Of a stretch of DNA of 64,000 bases, positions 45,767 to 57,584 are shown in pieces. Origin of the DNA: Amborella trichopoda (Eukaryota > Streptophyta > Magnoliopsida > Amborellales > Amborellaceae); NCBI RefSeq assembly GCF_000471905.2, contig NW_006496628.1, forward strand, positions 492,093 through 556,092, written 5' to 3'. A program made the translations under genes and the position numbers. How positions within the stretch are numbered: position 1 is the first letter of the stretch; every line of letters starts with the position of its first letter. The notes below the pieces were generated by a model. The model worked only from the letters and a program-made list of their open reading frames with translations, was not told the DNA's origin and searched no databases.

Positions 45767-46190
45767 TTAGATAATCTCTTCCATCGATGTGGAGGTTTGT
45801 AAAATTTGAGGAACAGGGTTGCCGGCCTCTAGGTGTAATGTAGCACAATCAGCTTGTTTGAAGGAAGCGAGTGGGATTTCTCTCAGCTCGACCCCTACGA
45901 CTAGCTTCTCGTTATGTATACTACAATTGAGAAAAGCAAGGGGTTCAACACATACCTTCGCGACTCCATTTTTAGTCAGAAATTTAAGGCATTGATGGAG
46001 CGTAGAGGCGACCACGAGGTTTTCATGCAGCTATGGTCTTCCTAGCATCCTGTAGAATGAAGGTTTTATGTCCAAGATATAAAACTTTATCACCTGAACG
46101 GTGGTAGAGATCTTGAGTGTGAGAGGCAGTATGCCTTCAACTTGTCTCTTGGTCCGATCGTATGCGGCGATAGTTATTTGTGATGAAAGT
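45767..46190 (-). pseudogene. Tat element A protease, C-terminal part
   Basis: The minus strand reads TIAAYDRTKRQVEG, LKISTTVQ, FYILDIKPSFYRMLGRP, stop, LHENLVVASTLHQCLKFL. This is the distal half of a plant Gypsy aspartic protease, whose family signature is (L)LGRPW-H; the Trp codon here is TAG. The proximal half, with the catalytic Asp-Ser/Thr-Gly, should lie at 46190-46270, but the sequence changes to unrelated AT-rich text at about 46195. A Cys/Val-rich tail continues to 45767. Confidence 0.75.
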
Positions 46191-46689
46191 TTGACATATC
46201 TTCTGATGAAGATTTAACAAATTTTGACACCTTAAACTGAATAAAAATGCAATAAAATAATGGTAAAGAAAGTGTTAAAAATCGAATTTAGATATGGGGT
46301 CAGATCTGCTAGAAAAAGAGCAGATCTACTCTTAGATCTGTGGCTGAGCTAGCATGATCCATGACATGAAAATATGATTTTAAAGCAAATAAGAAGATCA
46401 AAATGAAATTAAAACAATAAAATAAGAATAAAAGAAAGAAAGAAATGATATAGGACCAGGTCGGATGGCTCAGGACTCCCAAGCCTTCTAGGGCTCGCTC
46501 GTATCAGAACTGGTCCTCTTTTGTCTCTCTGAATCGGATGTTCACTAGAAAGTCTCTGATTGACTTTCTCTAGTTGAAGAAGGGTGGTTGTGCCCTAAGG
46601 GTAGTTCTAGGGTGGTTGTGCCCTAGATTTAGGTTTTCTCATACTTAGATTTTCTCTCCGGATGCTCGAGTTCTTGAAGCAGTTTCTAA

Positions 46690-46840
46690 CGATTTCTCTT
46701 CCTTCGTGTAACTCTCTCTGGTTTTTTTATATCTCTGATCTCTATCTGTTCTCTTCCCTAGGGTTCTCTTCTCTCGTGTAACTCTCTCTGGTTTTTTTAT
46801 CTCTGATCTCTATTTGTTCTCTTCCCTAGGGTTCTAGTCT
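46690..46840. repeat. 70-bp tandem duplication
   Basis: Two copies start 'cgtgtaactctctctgg' at 46705 and 46775, each running through 'tttttttat', 'ctctgatctctat' and 'tgttctcttccctagggttct'. They differ by a 2-base indel and one substitution. Confidence 0.9.
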
Positions 46841-47597
46841 CACAGATTTTTTATCTCTATCTGCTCTCCCCTCGGATTTTGTCTCTCTCCCCCTCCAAAT
46901 GACCATGAAAAGAGGGTTTATAGGGGTCAAACTCTGTTGGGGAGGATATACACATATAACCAACACGTACTTATTCAAAAAACTGGGTTTACTAGGTTAA
47001 GGGACATCCTAAGGGTTCAGGAAACCATGGAATTTGCCAGATTTAAAATGGGGTATCTACAATTACCCCTCTTTGGTACTCCTTGTTTTTCGAGGGACAG
47101 GTGAGTTGCAAAGAAGTAGACACTCTGGTGTTCCCTTTCTTTCGAGTGGCAGGGGGATGTCAAATATTTCTTCCTGAGGTCACATAGTTAAGAGGTACAC
47201 CAACTATCCCTCCAAGTCATTGCGCTCACTGCGCTCACCTACCTAGGGCATTTTTCCTCCTAGGGTTTTCGGTGTGAGATGTTGATGAGTTCCACAAGCT
47301 TGAAACTCGAGTTGGACTTTCTGGCCATGCCACTTAACTTCAGGGGTTTTGCAGTTCCAAAATTTTTAACCTTGGCATCTTCTTTGATCTCCTTAGGGTT
47401 TCCTAAGTCTGTCTATAATAAAGGCTTTCTATAGGAAGAGACTTGTCTGGCTGAATCAGAAGTGAAAGACGAGGCAGCAACATGGCAATTGCGGCAAACA
47501 CGGTACTCATCATGTACAGGTGTCCAAGCTCATTCATTTACAAAGACGTTTTAGAAATTTTGAAGATATGGGGAGATTTGAAATAGAACTCAGATCA

Positions 47598-47874
47598 NNN
47601 NNNNNNNNNNNNNNNNNNNNNNNNNNNNNNNNNNNNNNNNNNNNNNNNNNNNNNNNNNNNNNNNNNNNNNNNNNNNNNNNNNNNNNNNNNNNNNNNNNNN
47701 NNNNNNNNNNNNNNNNNNNNNNNNNNNNNNNNNNNNNNNNNNNNNNNNNNNNNNNNNNNNNNNNNNNNNNNNNNNNNNNNNNNNNNNNNNNNNNNNNNNN
47801 NNNNNNNNNNNNNNNNNNNNNNNNNNNNNNNNNNNNNNNNNNNNNNNNNNNNNNNNNNNNNNNNNNNNNNNNNN
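47598..47874. other. Assembly gap (277 N)
   Basis: Unknown sequence inside the unassigned block. Frames crossing it are not real. Confidence 1.
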
Positions 47875-48482
47875 AAGTTATTTCAAAAAACAAGGTTGGT
47901 TAGCAGTTTAAACTCCTACAACCATAGAACCTTCTAAGCAGTTTAACGTCATGCAGCGATGGACTGTGTAGTCGACAATTATACTCATACTACCTGAGAG
48001 TTATTATTATTATTATTATTATTTTTCTTATTGCCTCTGTTGGGGGGTGGTTTTCTTTCAATGTAGATCTTACAGTTTAACCACTTGTGACCCCTTTGGT
48101 GGACCCTATGTGAGTGTATCGGGTACTTGCTTGAATCTTCAGGACGAGGAATCATCAAGTATTTATTTATCTTCCAACCTCAGCTCTTGTGTTGCAATTC
48201 AATGAGAGTTTTCTAGAATTTCGAGCAAAACATAATCTTGAAAATACAGGATATTGTCCTTGGGTGTTCAGAATGTCTTTGGATTTCTAATTTCTTTTTT
48301 CTACCACTCACCTTTCGAAGTTGCAGATGATCTAGGTCCTTAACAATGTTCTGTCAGGTTAATGCTTATTGATTTTCTTTTAACACCACTTTGACTCAGG
48401 GGGAGGAAGAGAAGATGTTTAGAGAGAAGAGACTTTAGGGAGTAGAAGGAAGGGGAGAATTTCTTCTTTTTCATCGCCCCAG

Positions 48483-48660
48483 GGTCCCTTTTGGGTGTTC
48501 AGCCTGGTATCGTTTTCCAACTCTTGGGGTTCCTTTCAGATTTTCAGCTCAGCGGATTTTTTTTTTGTTCTCGCTCGGGGGTCCCTTTTGGGTGTTCAGC
48601 TCGGTGGCATTTTTTCCAAAGCTAGGGGTTCCTTTCATATTTTCAGCCCAGCGGCATTTT
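48483..48660. repeat. Tandem repeat, about 50-bp unit in a 100-bp pair
   Basis: Units alternate between 'gggtcccttttgggtgttcagcctggt' and 'ggggttcctttcagattttcagcccagcgg', each followed by a T-rich spacer. Two pairs are present. A translated frame across it has no meaning beyond the repeat. Confidence 0.85.
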
Positions 48661-49118
48661 TTATTTTTATTTTATTTTGAAGAAGAGAACAATGACAAAA
48701 GAAGAGGAGGATGAGGGAGAAGAGTCAAAGGTGCCACTCTTTTTTTTAGCAATTCGCCTTAAGACAATGTAAGAATTCGACCATCTTTCCTTCCTTCAAG
48801 TGGCAAGGAGGTTCTAATATCGGTCTTCCTTTGATTTCCCTTGACGTAGGTTGGCATTCAACATCTCTTTGACAATCGTTGTTGAATTTCTGTTGAACTT
48901 TTCCTTTAAACTGCTCCATTTGAACCTTGATTTTGGGACTAAAAATCGCTCTCAGTTTTTAATCCCTCAGTCTTCTGTATGGACAGATAGGCTCATCAGG
49001 GTTTTCCCATTAATAGAGTACTTGATGTTGCACATCAGGCATTAATGCCTTTTGAAGTGTGAGGCATGAATTCCTCATTCTGTTATGTGCAAGGGGTGAC
49101 TAATCACCCGACTCCTTT

Positions 49119-50590
49119 TCAATAATCTTTTTCATTGATAATTTCGAATTGCTTTTCGGAGGTTAACTCCATGATAGGCTCCTTCTCAGTGCTCGAGCTT
49201 CGGTGAGACTCTCGCACAAGAGGAGTGGTTGAGTTGGTACTAGATAGCCTTACGACATGTTGGGAGTCAACAAAGAAGGGTTCAATCTCATTAGTTTCCC
49301 CCGTTATATTAAATGGCCTTATGACATGTTGAGAATCAACAAACAAGGGTTCTATCTCATTAGTTGTCCCTATTGTATCCCCTTCATGAGAGGAATTTGC
49401 CCCTATTGAATATTCTGATGGGGTTGCCCCTGCAGGGCTTTCTGTTTCGTTGGGAACTTTTCTTCACAAGATACATTCTCTTAACATGGTGGCACTCCAG
49501 TTATCGAAGATGTGCTCATGTCGTTAATGACTTTTAGAGTACCTGCCACTTGAGGAGGTAACATAGTCGGATTTTCAATATCCAATTCTTGATCCCAGAT
49601 TGGTGGATCATTCAAGAAATCTTGTGAAAGTGGCCCAGGTGGGCCCCTTAGAATTTCCAAAGGTTCGAGCTCTATCAACTCTAGTAAAGATGAAAAATCT
49701 TTTGGAATAGACAAATTTGGGCTCTTTCCTTTTCCATCATCTATAACTAGGTTCAACTCGAAAGGTGACTCAGTTGAATCTTCTGAGCTTGGCTCCTCAT
49801 CCCATATAGGTCGATTGGCCTAGAAGTCTTGTGAAGGTGGCCCAGGTGTGCCCCTTAGAATTTCTAAAGGTTTATCTTCTTTCGATGTTTGAGGTGTTGC
49901 CTCCTTATTTGGAAATGTAATGGGAGACTTTGGGGGTGTTGACCCATTGTTTGGAAGATGATCCCTTCTCGTTGATCTGGATCACATCAATATCTAACAC
50001 GTCATCCTCATCATATTGATCCCTCTTAAGTGGGTCGTCAAGGTTTTGAGGTGAAGGGCTTCCTTTTAGCACTTGGTCATTTGCCCCCTCACGAGTTGTT
50101 GTCCAAGAATTAAGGTTTTTCTTGTCGTTATGGGCTTGGGAATCCATAAATTCGAAACCTTGATTGAGTTTATGCTCGAGTGCTTTTGCGAGTTTGATTC
50201 GTTGCCACACATGCACGAACCATTTATTGTGTTAACTTGAAAGTACGGTTTGAAGGGAAGTGTGGCTCTTGAAGATGGGGATTTCTTGTGTCACATTTGG
50301 GAGCATATCTTGAAGTGGAATCCTGTATGTGATATCTCTTTTTTTGGTTATGGGCTTGGAGCTAAGATCATCCTCACTTCTTTGATCTTGAGTATCCTTA
50401 GTCATTAACTCATCGTTTAGGTTATGCTTGTTTTGTTCTTCATTTACTGGGCTTTCCAGTTGATTTCTTCTTATGCTACAAGGCCTTTGTAGATACTCTT
50501 CGTGTTTGGGTACAGCTTGTGATTCTCCTGAGTTAGTCAGATTGACATCAATATTATTTGTTGGGACATCTAGAGTCTGATTCTTCTTTA
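49119..50590 (-). pseudogene. Tat element A gag-protease linker
   Basis: Acidic, low-conservation reading frames follow the gag zinc-finger region on the minus strand: QRDQYDEDDVLDIDVIQ-like sequence, LEPLEILRGPPGPLSQDF and FVDSQHVVRL. It contains internal duplications: FVDSQHV occurs twice (69-bp period, at 49248 and 49317), and the GPPGP-SQDF segment occurs twice about 213 bp apart (49590 and 49800). Stops and frame changes are frequent. Such variable linkers are common between gag and protease of large plant Gypsy elements. I recognise no enzymatic domain. Confidence 0.6.
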
Positions 50591-50599
50591 CTGTAAATA

Positions 50600-52747
50600 T
50601 CTTCCTTTGTGACACTTATCATGCCGTTATCGATGAGATCTTCAACTCTATGTCTGCAAGCTCGACATTCTTCCATGCTATGAGCATAATTTTAATGCCA
50701 ATCGCACCATCGAGATGTATCGTCTCTATGGAAATGAGGAATCTTGGCTACTATCAGTAATTCTATGAGCCTTGCCTTAAGCAATTTCTTCATGACATCG
50801 GTCATAGGCTCGTCAATGGGACTGAATTACCTAAGTGTGGAAGTCTGCAGTCTCCATGTGGTACAATGAATTTTAATCTTTTCTTGTGAATGATTTGCAG
50901 AAGGGTTGCTTTTCTTGATCATGTTGACCTCTCCTTCTTGAGAAAGTTTTTCAACTGCGACTTTATCTTCCTTAGCTCGCTCATATCAAAACACTCTTTC
51001 AAGAATAACATCAAATGAGTAAGAGACTGTCCCCATACTGAAGAACGTGACATATTCTGGAGTCATGTTCTCTAATGCTAAGTTTACTCACAGCTTCAGG
51101 GAGTAGAGTTTCAGTGATTCGCATTGCTGCCTCTCTGAATCTAGTTATCAACAGGGAAGGAGATTTGCTCGATTTCTGTTTGATGGAAGTTAACTCACCA
51201 AGGGTGATGGGTCTTCGCCTTCCTCCACTGTAGTGGGAGGAAAATTGCCTGAACATTTCGTGAGGAGTTGCTTGAGGATTATTGTTCATAAACCTTCGAT
51301 GCCACATCAAGGGTTCTTTTGATAAGCTATGCGAGAACATGACCTTAAGTTGGTTTGGTCGGTCTCGCAGTGTGTGGACCATCAAAAAGTAGGTGTTGAT
51401 GTGTGCCTCAAGATCCGTTTTCCCTGAAAATCTGCTTCTAAACTGTTGCATCACAAACCCCATTGGTAGATCTGCTAGGTGTCTTAGAACTTCTTGTACA
51501 TAAGCTTTAAGAGTTGAGAAATCTCATTGTCCCATTTCCTCTAAAGAGTCTTAGAGGTGTTTTGTACGAGCGAATTGAGCTGTCGTTGTAGCTGTGAGCT
51601 GGCTCGATTGTATGGTTTGTTGAACCTGATTTTGTGGTATGTTACTTATATGAACTGGCTGTTGCGCCCATGTAGCGGGTTGCCCTCAGGATTGAGCCTG
51701 AGGGATGTGTTGAACTTGATGTGCCGGTTGTCGGCTTATAAACTTACCCGAGTTGAATTGGGTCGGAGTATACCCATTACTCGAAGGTTGCACAACTTGG
51801 CCATGTAAGGAGGCCAGCAGGATAGAATCACCACTTAACTAGGATAGAGGATTCAAGCGGCTATGACAACTAGACCGCTGACTTTGGGCGGCTAGGTCTA
51901 CCTGACCTTGACCTTGATTGGATGATCTATCCCTAGGGTTAGGGTACTCTCTTGTCCCAGCACTAAACTGAAAGAGTGAAGGAATTCCATAGCTACTGCC
52001 ACATAGAGTCTGCCCTCGAGGTAGACTTGGTTTCGAGTGATGATTAGAACTAGACCCCTGGCCTGTAGTGGGTTGAATTGGCAGGCTAACAGCCCTAGGA
52101 TTATCCTAGTTTGAGCCAAAATGTTGGGCTTGGCCTATGGCTTGAGCTTCTAACCTGACTTTTATAGATTGAGTGCGATGGATGGTGTATCCTCTATTGA
52201 GCAGGTCTTGAAAGTAAGCATGCACCTTAGGATTGTCTTTATATCGAGTTAGATCAAAACCCTGATTTTTACTGGTGATGGGTTGCTTGGGTAGACTTTC
52301 CCAAGTTGTATGTGAACCCATTCGCCCACTAATTGGTTGATTGCCAAGATTGGAATGTTGGGCTGCTAATTGACCATCGGGGTTCACACGGCTAAGATTG
52401 ATTGATTTGGAGATTTGGGCTGGGGTCTTATTCTTATTGTACCGACTGGATTTGAGGATAACCCCTATGTATTAGAGGATTTACCTCGGCCTGACCCCTT
52501 GCCTATTCAAGGTGATACGAACTTTATCAACCTGTTGGCTCATGACTTCTAAATGGTGGCCTTAAAGGTAGCTTGGACTGCTAGGTTTAGTTCCATGTGG
52601 GTCGAGAGTCGGCTTATTGACACGAGTGCTATAGATGATTTGTGAGGGAACATTGTGACGGTGCCTCTCGAAATTACTAGGTTCTCTGGATCTAGACTGA
52701 GCTGGGGCAACAGGGTTGGACCTTGCTCTGCTATGATCATGGGTCAT
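50600..52747 (-). pseudogene. Tat element A gag
   Basis: An ATG at 52747 starts MTHDHSRARS. A long Gln/Ser/Pro-rich N-terminal region (52747-51500) follows, then the capsid domain at 51463-51011: MGFVMQQFRSRFSGKTDLEAH, RPNQLKVMFSHSL, PLMWHRRF and ITRFREAAMRI, matching the plant retrotransposon gag pattern (W...L, L..IKQ....L..Y..RF). A zinc-finger-like H-x-H-S-M-E-E-C...CRHRVEDLIDNGMI motif lies at 50612-50695. The frame is broken in at least five places. This gag differs clearly from the family B gag at 35.2 and 56.2 kb, so two Tat families are present. Confidence 0.75.
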
Positions 52748-52840
52748 GATTCATAGACTCGATGAGATTTAGACTCGATGCGTCAGGATAGACTTAGTCT
52801 GACTAAAGGGGCAAACCCGAAATAAGATCTAGGCTAGGAC

Positions 52841-53420
52841 TAGGCTGGATGAAACTTGCTAGAATCAATGGGTTTTGGTTCAGACTCTTAACTAGGGTAA
52901 GCCTAGTCTAGCTTTAGAGGCAACTGTACGCTTAGACCTATATTAGAACCTAGATTGAGATCTAGACTAAGTGGGTACGAGTCTCTGCTCGGACCAAGAG
53001 TGGGTCTAGGTTCGGACCTAGGTGTGAGCCTAGTTCGAACCTGGACTGAGCTGGGTGCAAGCCTAGGCTTGGATATAGAGGGTTTTGAAGATCAGACCAG
53101 GTGTGGACCCGAGTTGGATCAAGGTTGATACAAGCACAAGCCCTAGGCTTGAACCAAAGGGGGGCCTAGGTTCGAACTTAGGTGTGAACCTGGTTCGGAC
53201 CTAGGCTAGGCTAAGTATAATCCTGAACTTGGACCCAGAGAGTTTTAATGATCAAACTAGGTATGGACCCGGATTGAATCAAAGATGAACTAGGAACGAG
53301 CCCTCGGCTCGGATTGAGAGGGAGCCTAAGTTCGGACCAAGGTAAAACTTGGTTCGGACGTAGGCTAAGCTGGGTAGAAGCCTGGACTTGGACTCAAAGG
53401 GTTCAGCTCGGACTAAAAGC
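52841..53420. repeat. 160-bp tandem repeat upstream of Tat element A gag
   Basis: Units start at 53001 (tgggtctagg), 53161 (ggggcctagg) and 53321 (ggagcctaag), an exact 160-base spacing. A more diverged unit covers about 52841-53000, and the last unit is partial. Each unit contains 'ttcggacctaggtg', 'aacctgg', 'gctgggt', 'cttggac', 'agggttt' and 'ggtgtggaccc'. The array lies in the leader just upstream of the gag ATG on the minus strand. Confidence 0.9.
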
Positions 53421-54699
53421 AGGCCCAGTTTGAGATGTAAGATTAACCAACAAAACATAAGCAAGCACAACACATGAAGACATTTGACCTATATTATAGG
53501 TAGGCTTGGCTTGAGAGTGGGTTCTTAACTATTGAAATGCGACTAGGGTGATATAGGTCCCCACATAGGTCCTGACCTCCTGTTATAGGATGTTCTCCAA
53601 GTCCTACTATACTTGGAGTTGCTTTGAGGCAAAGGATTACGGAGGGGTGCTCACAGTTAAAGTTACGAGAATCTCAATCGCCTAGACTCTTAAAGCTAGG
53701 TTCCCTTCATGTCGGTAACATGGATTTTAGAGGTTTTCGAAAATATATGTTGGTTTCTGGGGCATTCCCAGTCCGGTGTGTACAAGAGTGTGTAAATAAG
53801 CATGTAAGAAAAAATAAAGTAGCAAGCAAGCAGGTACACAATGCAAGAAAAATGTGAGCACTTGGCGTAAATCATGCCAAGTGAGGTGTGCTTCGGGTCG
53901 GGTTTTTAACTGAGCAAAAGCACAGTTCAGATGTGGGGGTAAACACCCCCTTATAAGGTCAACAGTAAATGAAAGTGGAACCAGGCACAACTTGTGCCTA
54001 GTTGAGCGCGCCTCGAGTTGAGGGTGACTCGATCAAGGCACAATTAGAGAGAGTGCAGATGGTGACCCTGGAATTTTGTGTTTTTAACCCTTTTTTGCTT
54101 AATGAGGAGAGAAAGAAGCGGAAAATACCCGTTTTTTTTTTCTTTAATGCAAAGGATTGTTCTTTTTCTTTTTTTCAAAAATGCGAAAGGCCTTAACTTC
54201 TTTTTTTTTTTAAAAAAAAACAATATGACCCTATAAGAATGTTTTTTTTTTTTAAAGACTAGTAGCTTTTTAATTTATTTATTTATTTTTTCTCTCTCCC
54301 ACACCCCAAAACTCTCTCTCTCTTAATCTTTTATTCCTATTTCTCTCAATCTCCTTTCTGTATTTCTTCTCCCTATTTTCTCTGAATCTCCCCTCCCTAT
54401 TTTCTCTCAATCTCCCTTCCCTATTTTTTCTCATTCTAAATCTTCCATAAATTTCCTCTTAAGGGATTTGTTGCTATCTAAGTAAATCTCCTCTAAAGGG
54501 GATGGTTTACATCTATCCCCAAAATCCTCTTAACAACTCACACACCTCATCCCACTTAACTTAAAGTCATGTATTATTGATATGGAAAACTATCCCATGA
54601 ATACCAAAGAGGAAAAAATTATTCCATGAATGTCAAAAAAAGATTAAGGAAGAAGAGACCAAAGAAAGTTTTGAACGTGAATACCAGTAGAGATTGCTA
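53421..54699. other. Leader remnant of Tat element A and junction sequence
   Basis: 53421-54130 is probably the outer leader of the minus-strand element A, continuing from its tandem repeat. T/A homopolymers occupy 54128-54290. A CT-rich stretch with 'ctccctattttctctcaatc' repeats (54340-54430) follows, then unassigned sequence. No LTR terminus or primer site was found, so the 5' LTR of element A is not identifiable here. Confidence 0.45.
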
Positions 54700-56250
54700 A
54701 CAATTAACCCAAAGTGATAACTACGACGCTCATCGCATCCCACATGACGTCTCGGCGAAGAACCCAGATGGGGAAGCTTGTTGCCACTTGTGGGGGCTTC
54801 CTCTGTTGCCCGCCTAGTGTAGAAGGTGATGCCTATCGCCACCCACTAGAGGCTCTGACAAAAACTATCGCCGTCCGCGAGCTTCCTCTGCGTGTCCCTG
54901 GTGCTTGTCATCGCTCTCCCAGCATCCCACTCCTATCGCCATGTGACTTGGGAGGAACCATCGCCGTGTGCTTTGTCAGGAGCTAGCGTTGTCCGCAAGG
55001 GATGCGCTGCCTCCTTGCATTGCTCATTGCGATGCTTATTGACATCCGAACCTCCCCCGTCTTTGCCATCTCGCTTTCTTCTCTCCCCCCCCCACCCGCA
55101 TTCTCTTCTTGCTTGACTGAGGGTAGACCTAGCTTGCACTACCATGCCGACCTCTGTTTCAAGTAGTATTGCCACCGTATTGGTCTTGTGAACCATGCCC
55201 GTCTTGCTACCATTCCGAGTCGGTGACTTCTGGCCATCGTGCTAATCCCGTCCCTCTGTCTACTTCTCTCCCCCTTTCTATCTTTCATCTAACATTGCAC
55301 TTCATCTTCTTCTCATATGAATGTGCGTTGCTCTAAGACAAAGGTAGGTCACTCGACCCACTTGTCTTGCAAATTAACCATAGTAGTGTTGTGCAGAAAA
55401 CAAGAGGTCTACAGTTCAAGGAGGCAATTCCAAACTAGCTTAAGCAGCTGGGGGACCTTTCTTCGTGATCTAAGAGGCCGCTCATGCGAGCCAGCCCGAG
55501 TATGTCCCGAACCCACTTAAAATTCCTCTCTCATTGGTTGGTAAACCTTCCCTTGCCCTCGAGCAAGGTTTCGAGAGAGCGATCTTAATCCCAGGTTCAC
55601 TATAAACCGACGACACGTGCCACCAGATCACCTAGATCTGGAGAGTGAGCTCGAGGCTCTTAACCAGCTTGGAGACTCCATTAGGGACTTACTACCCCTT
55701 CATCGGTTTGCTCTTGTTTGACCAGTTTTCTTCACCTATTTCTATGGCACCTCGGTTGTTCTACCCATTCATCGGGGTCGAGGATTTCTGTATCCCTGCA
55801 TTCGTGGTTTTCCCAGGGAAGCGAGCCACTCAAGCCTCCTTCCATAATCTCCTTCTGAGTTAGGACTCACAGTCCAGCTCCTAGGTTCTCACTTGTATCA
55901 GTGAGAGAGGGAACTTAAAAGTCCCTGCCTCCCCGCTTTCTCGCCCTGGTGGACTCTCCACCAAGGCCCCTTGCTACTGGCAATTCTCATGCCAGTCATA
56001 CTACTGTGGTACGCCTAAAGGCTGCCCCATCCATCCCTGTGAAAGGCAAGCAAACTGTCGTCGCTCCCGAGGTTCGTCGCAAGGCAACCCTCTGTGCTCC
56101 TTCGCCACTCCAAGTATCCACACCTGGAGGGTCGATGCACAGAGGCGGAGGTCTTGAGGTCTTCACCCCTTGCACACACTTGAAGGCTTGTGGTCTATCC
56201 ACTCGAGCCACTCCTCGAGGCAACCCTCAACTCTTTGAGCTTTATCTGAC
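54700..56250 (+). mobile_element. Inverted repeat, left arm (Tat family B leader)
   Basis: This arm, read forward, matches 58470-60000 read in reverse complement. Shared blocks include 'gaagcttgttgccacttg', 'gagcttcctctgc', 'cacgtgccaccagatcacct', 'gttaaccagctt', 'ctactacccctt', 'aagcgagc', 'caagcctccttcc', 'ggtggactctccaccaaggc' and 'aggcaagcaaactgtcgtcg'. Divergence is moderate, with many small indels, so the duplication is old. The conserved pre-gag reading frame of the right arm is visible here at about 55960-56240, with frame breaks before it. Confidence 0.85.
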
Positions 56251-57584
56251 CCTTGTTGATAAGGGTTTCTATATTGTTGTTGAGCTTATAGCAGTCGTTA
56301 ATGAGGTGGGCTACTTTTCTGTGATTGGTGCAGTACCTCTAATTCGCCTCTTGCCCTGCGGTTATACGGTGGTCACCTTTGGTACCTGGATCATGTTATG
56401 TGCTAACAGCATATGGAGTGGTGCTGGGGTCCACTCCGTTTGAAAGGGGTCAACCTTATTATGGTGCTGCGTCTAGTAGTCGTTTCGCTTACTGTTTTTA
56501 GGAGGCGGGACCACTTTGTAGGACTGCTGCTTGCCTCCGTCTCGAGGCGCCTGGGTCTTGGAGAGCTTGAGAGTATAAGAAGCCGTGCCTTTGGTGTCAG
56601 TCACGGTGACAACCACGCTGATCACTGCCTTTGGATTGCCCCGACTGTTGGAGCAAGAGTTTGAGGAGGAGGGTTGCTAACGAGAACTGTCGTGCTTAAA
56701 AAATCCCTCACTATGAACTTCCTTACAGATGAGCTCTGACATGGAGGGCGATTTGGATGCTTCGACATGTAGGGCAATCTCGGGAAGCATGTTTCGTATG
56801 CAGGTCTGGACTTCTTCCTTCTCGGTCATGGGGGGGCATGGAAGGTCACCATTTATCTCCATCGGGTGATGAACTTGTCAACCGTCTTACCAGTGTCTTG
56901 CATCAGAGTGAGGAGCTCAGTGGTCTTCACATTCCATTGAACTTCGTAGAAGCGTTGGTAGAACAACTGCTCAATTTCTTGCCAAGTGCGTATCGAGTTC
57001 GGTGGCAACCGAGCATACCACTGAAAAGCTAGCCTTTGAGAGTCTCGACAAACTGGAGGAGGAGAAGTCGTCCATCAGTTGTCGTCTCTCTGCAGGCTGC
57101 TTGGAAGTGGACAGTAGGCTGATGAGGAGACGTAGTACCATTAAGAAGACGTAGTACCATTGAACATGGGGAGTTTCCCTTTTTGGTAGTTCATGGGAAA
57201 CGATACCTGGTCAATGTACAAAGGATACGGCTTCTGGTACAGCGGCGTGTCCTGCATTCTTGAGACCTTGTTCTTGAGGCTTTGGGCCACCATGGCCTCT
57301 ATGTCAGTTTGGGAGACCCTGCGGGAAGGAGATCCATCTTGAGAGACCGGTGGGGGAGTATGTCTGGGGGCTGTGTCTTCACCAATCATGGAGTTGGACG
57401 AAGAAGGGGACTTGGTGGCCACTAGGTGCTCCATCTTTCTGAGGATGGCTTGCATCATTTCCTCGAACTGGTTCATCCATTCCTCCTGAATGTCGTTCGG
57501 CTCATTGATCACCATCACACTGACCATTTCCTTTAAAGGGTCAGAGTCAGGTGATGCAGCGGACCTTCGAGATTGGCGAGTCAT
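56230..57584 (-). pseudogene. Tat family B gag relic, locus 2
   Basis: The first ATG on the minus strand is at 57584 and gives MTRQSRRSAASPDS, then EEWMNQFEEMMQAILRKME, a Ser/Pro-rich stretch, PLYIDQVSFPMNYQKGKLPMF, a broken capsid region, EEVQTCIRNMLPEIALHVEAS, and a zinc-finger-like CxxNH...H..DCYKLNN-IETLI segment near 56240-56320. It is homologous to the gag at 35219-37697 (compare VQTCIRNMKKEISLHVE). The C-terminal end runs into the plus-oriented leader copy at about 56230. There are several stops and at least two frameshifts. Confidence 0.8.

Larger units (their letters stand above)
46196..49110. other. Unassigned 2.9 kb block splitting Tat element A
   Basis: Between the truncated protease and the gag linker is non-coding sequence with an assembly gap (47598-47874). 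It includes an AT-rich start, a CT-rich segment with a 70-bp tandem duplication (46705 and 46775), 'cctctttggtactcc' text, a TAT microsatellite (about 48003-48022) and a 4-part tandem repeat at 48483-48660. It may be an insertion into the element. No transposon termini were identified. Confidence 0.5.

Noticed and set aside
55949-56443. 164-codon plus-strand frame in the left inverted arm as a gene
   Set aside because: It is the displaced copy of the pre-gag frame; its 3' half runs across the junction into antisense gag, so the fused protein is an artefact.
35060-57584. Self-integration of a Tat cDNA as cause of the inverted leader/gag joins
   Set aside because: Self-integration would place an LTR terminus at the join; at 56230 the join is leader to gag with no LTR end, so another rearrangement is more likely.
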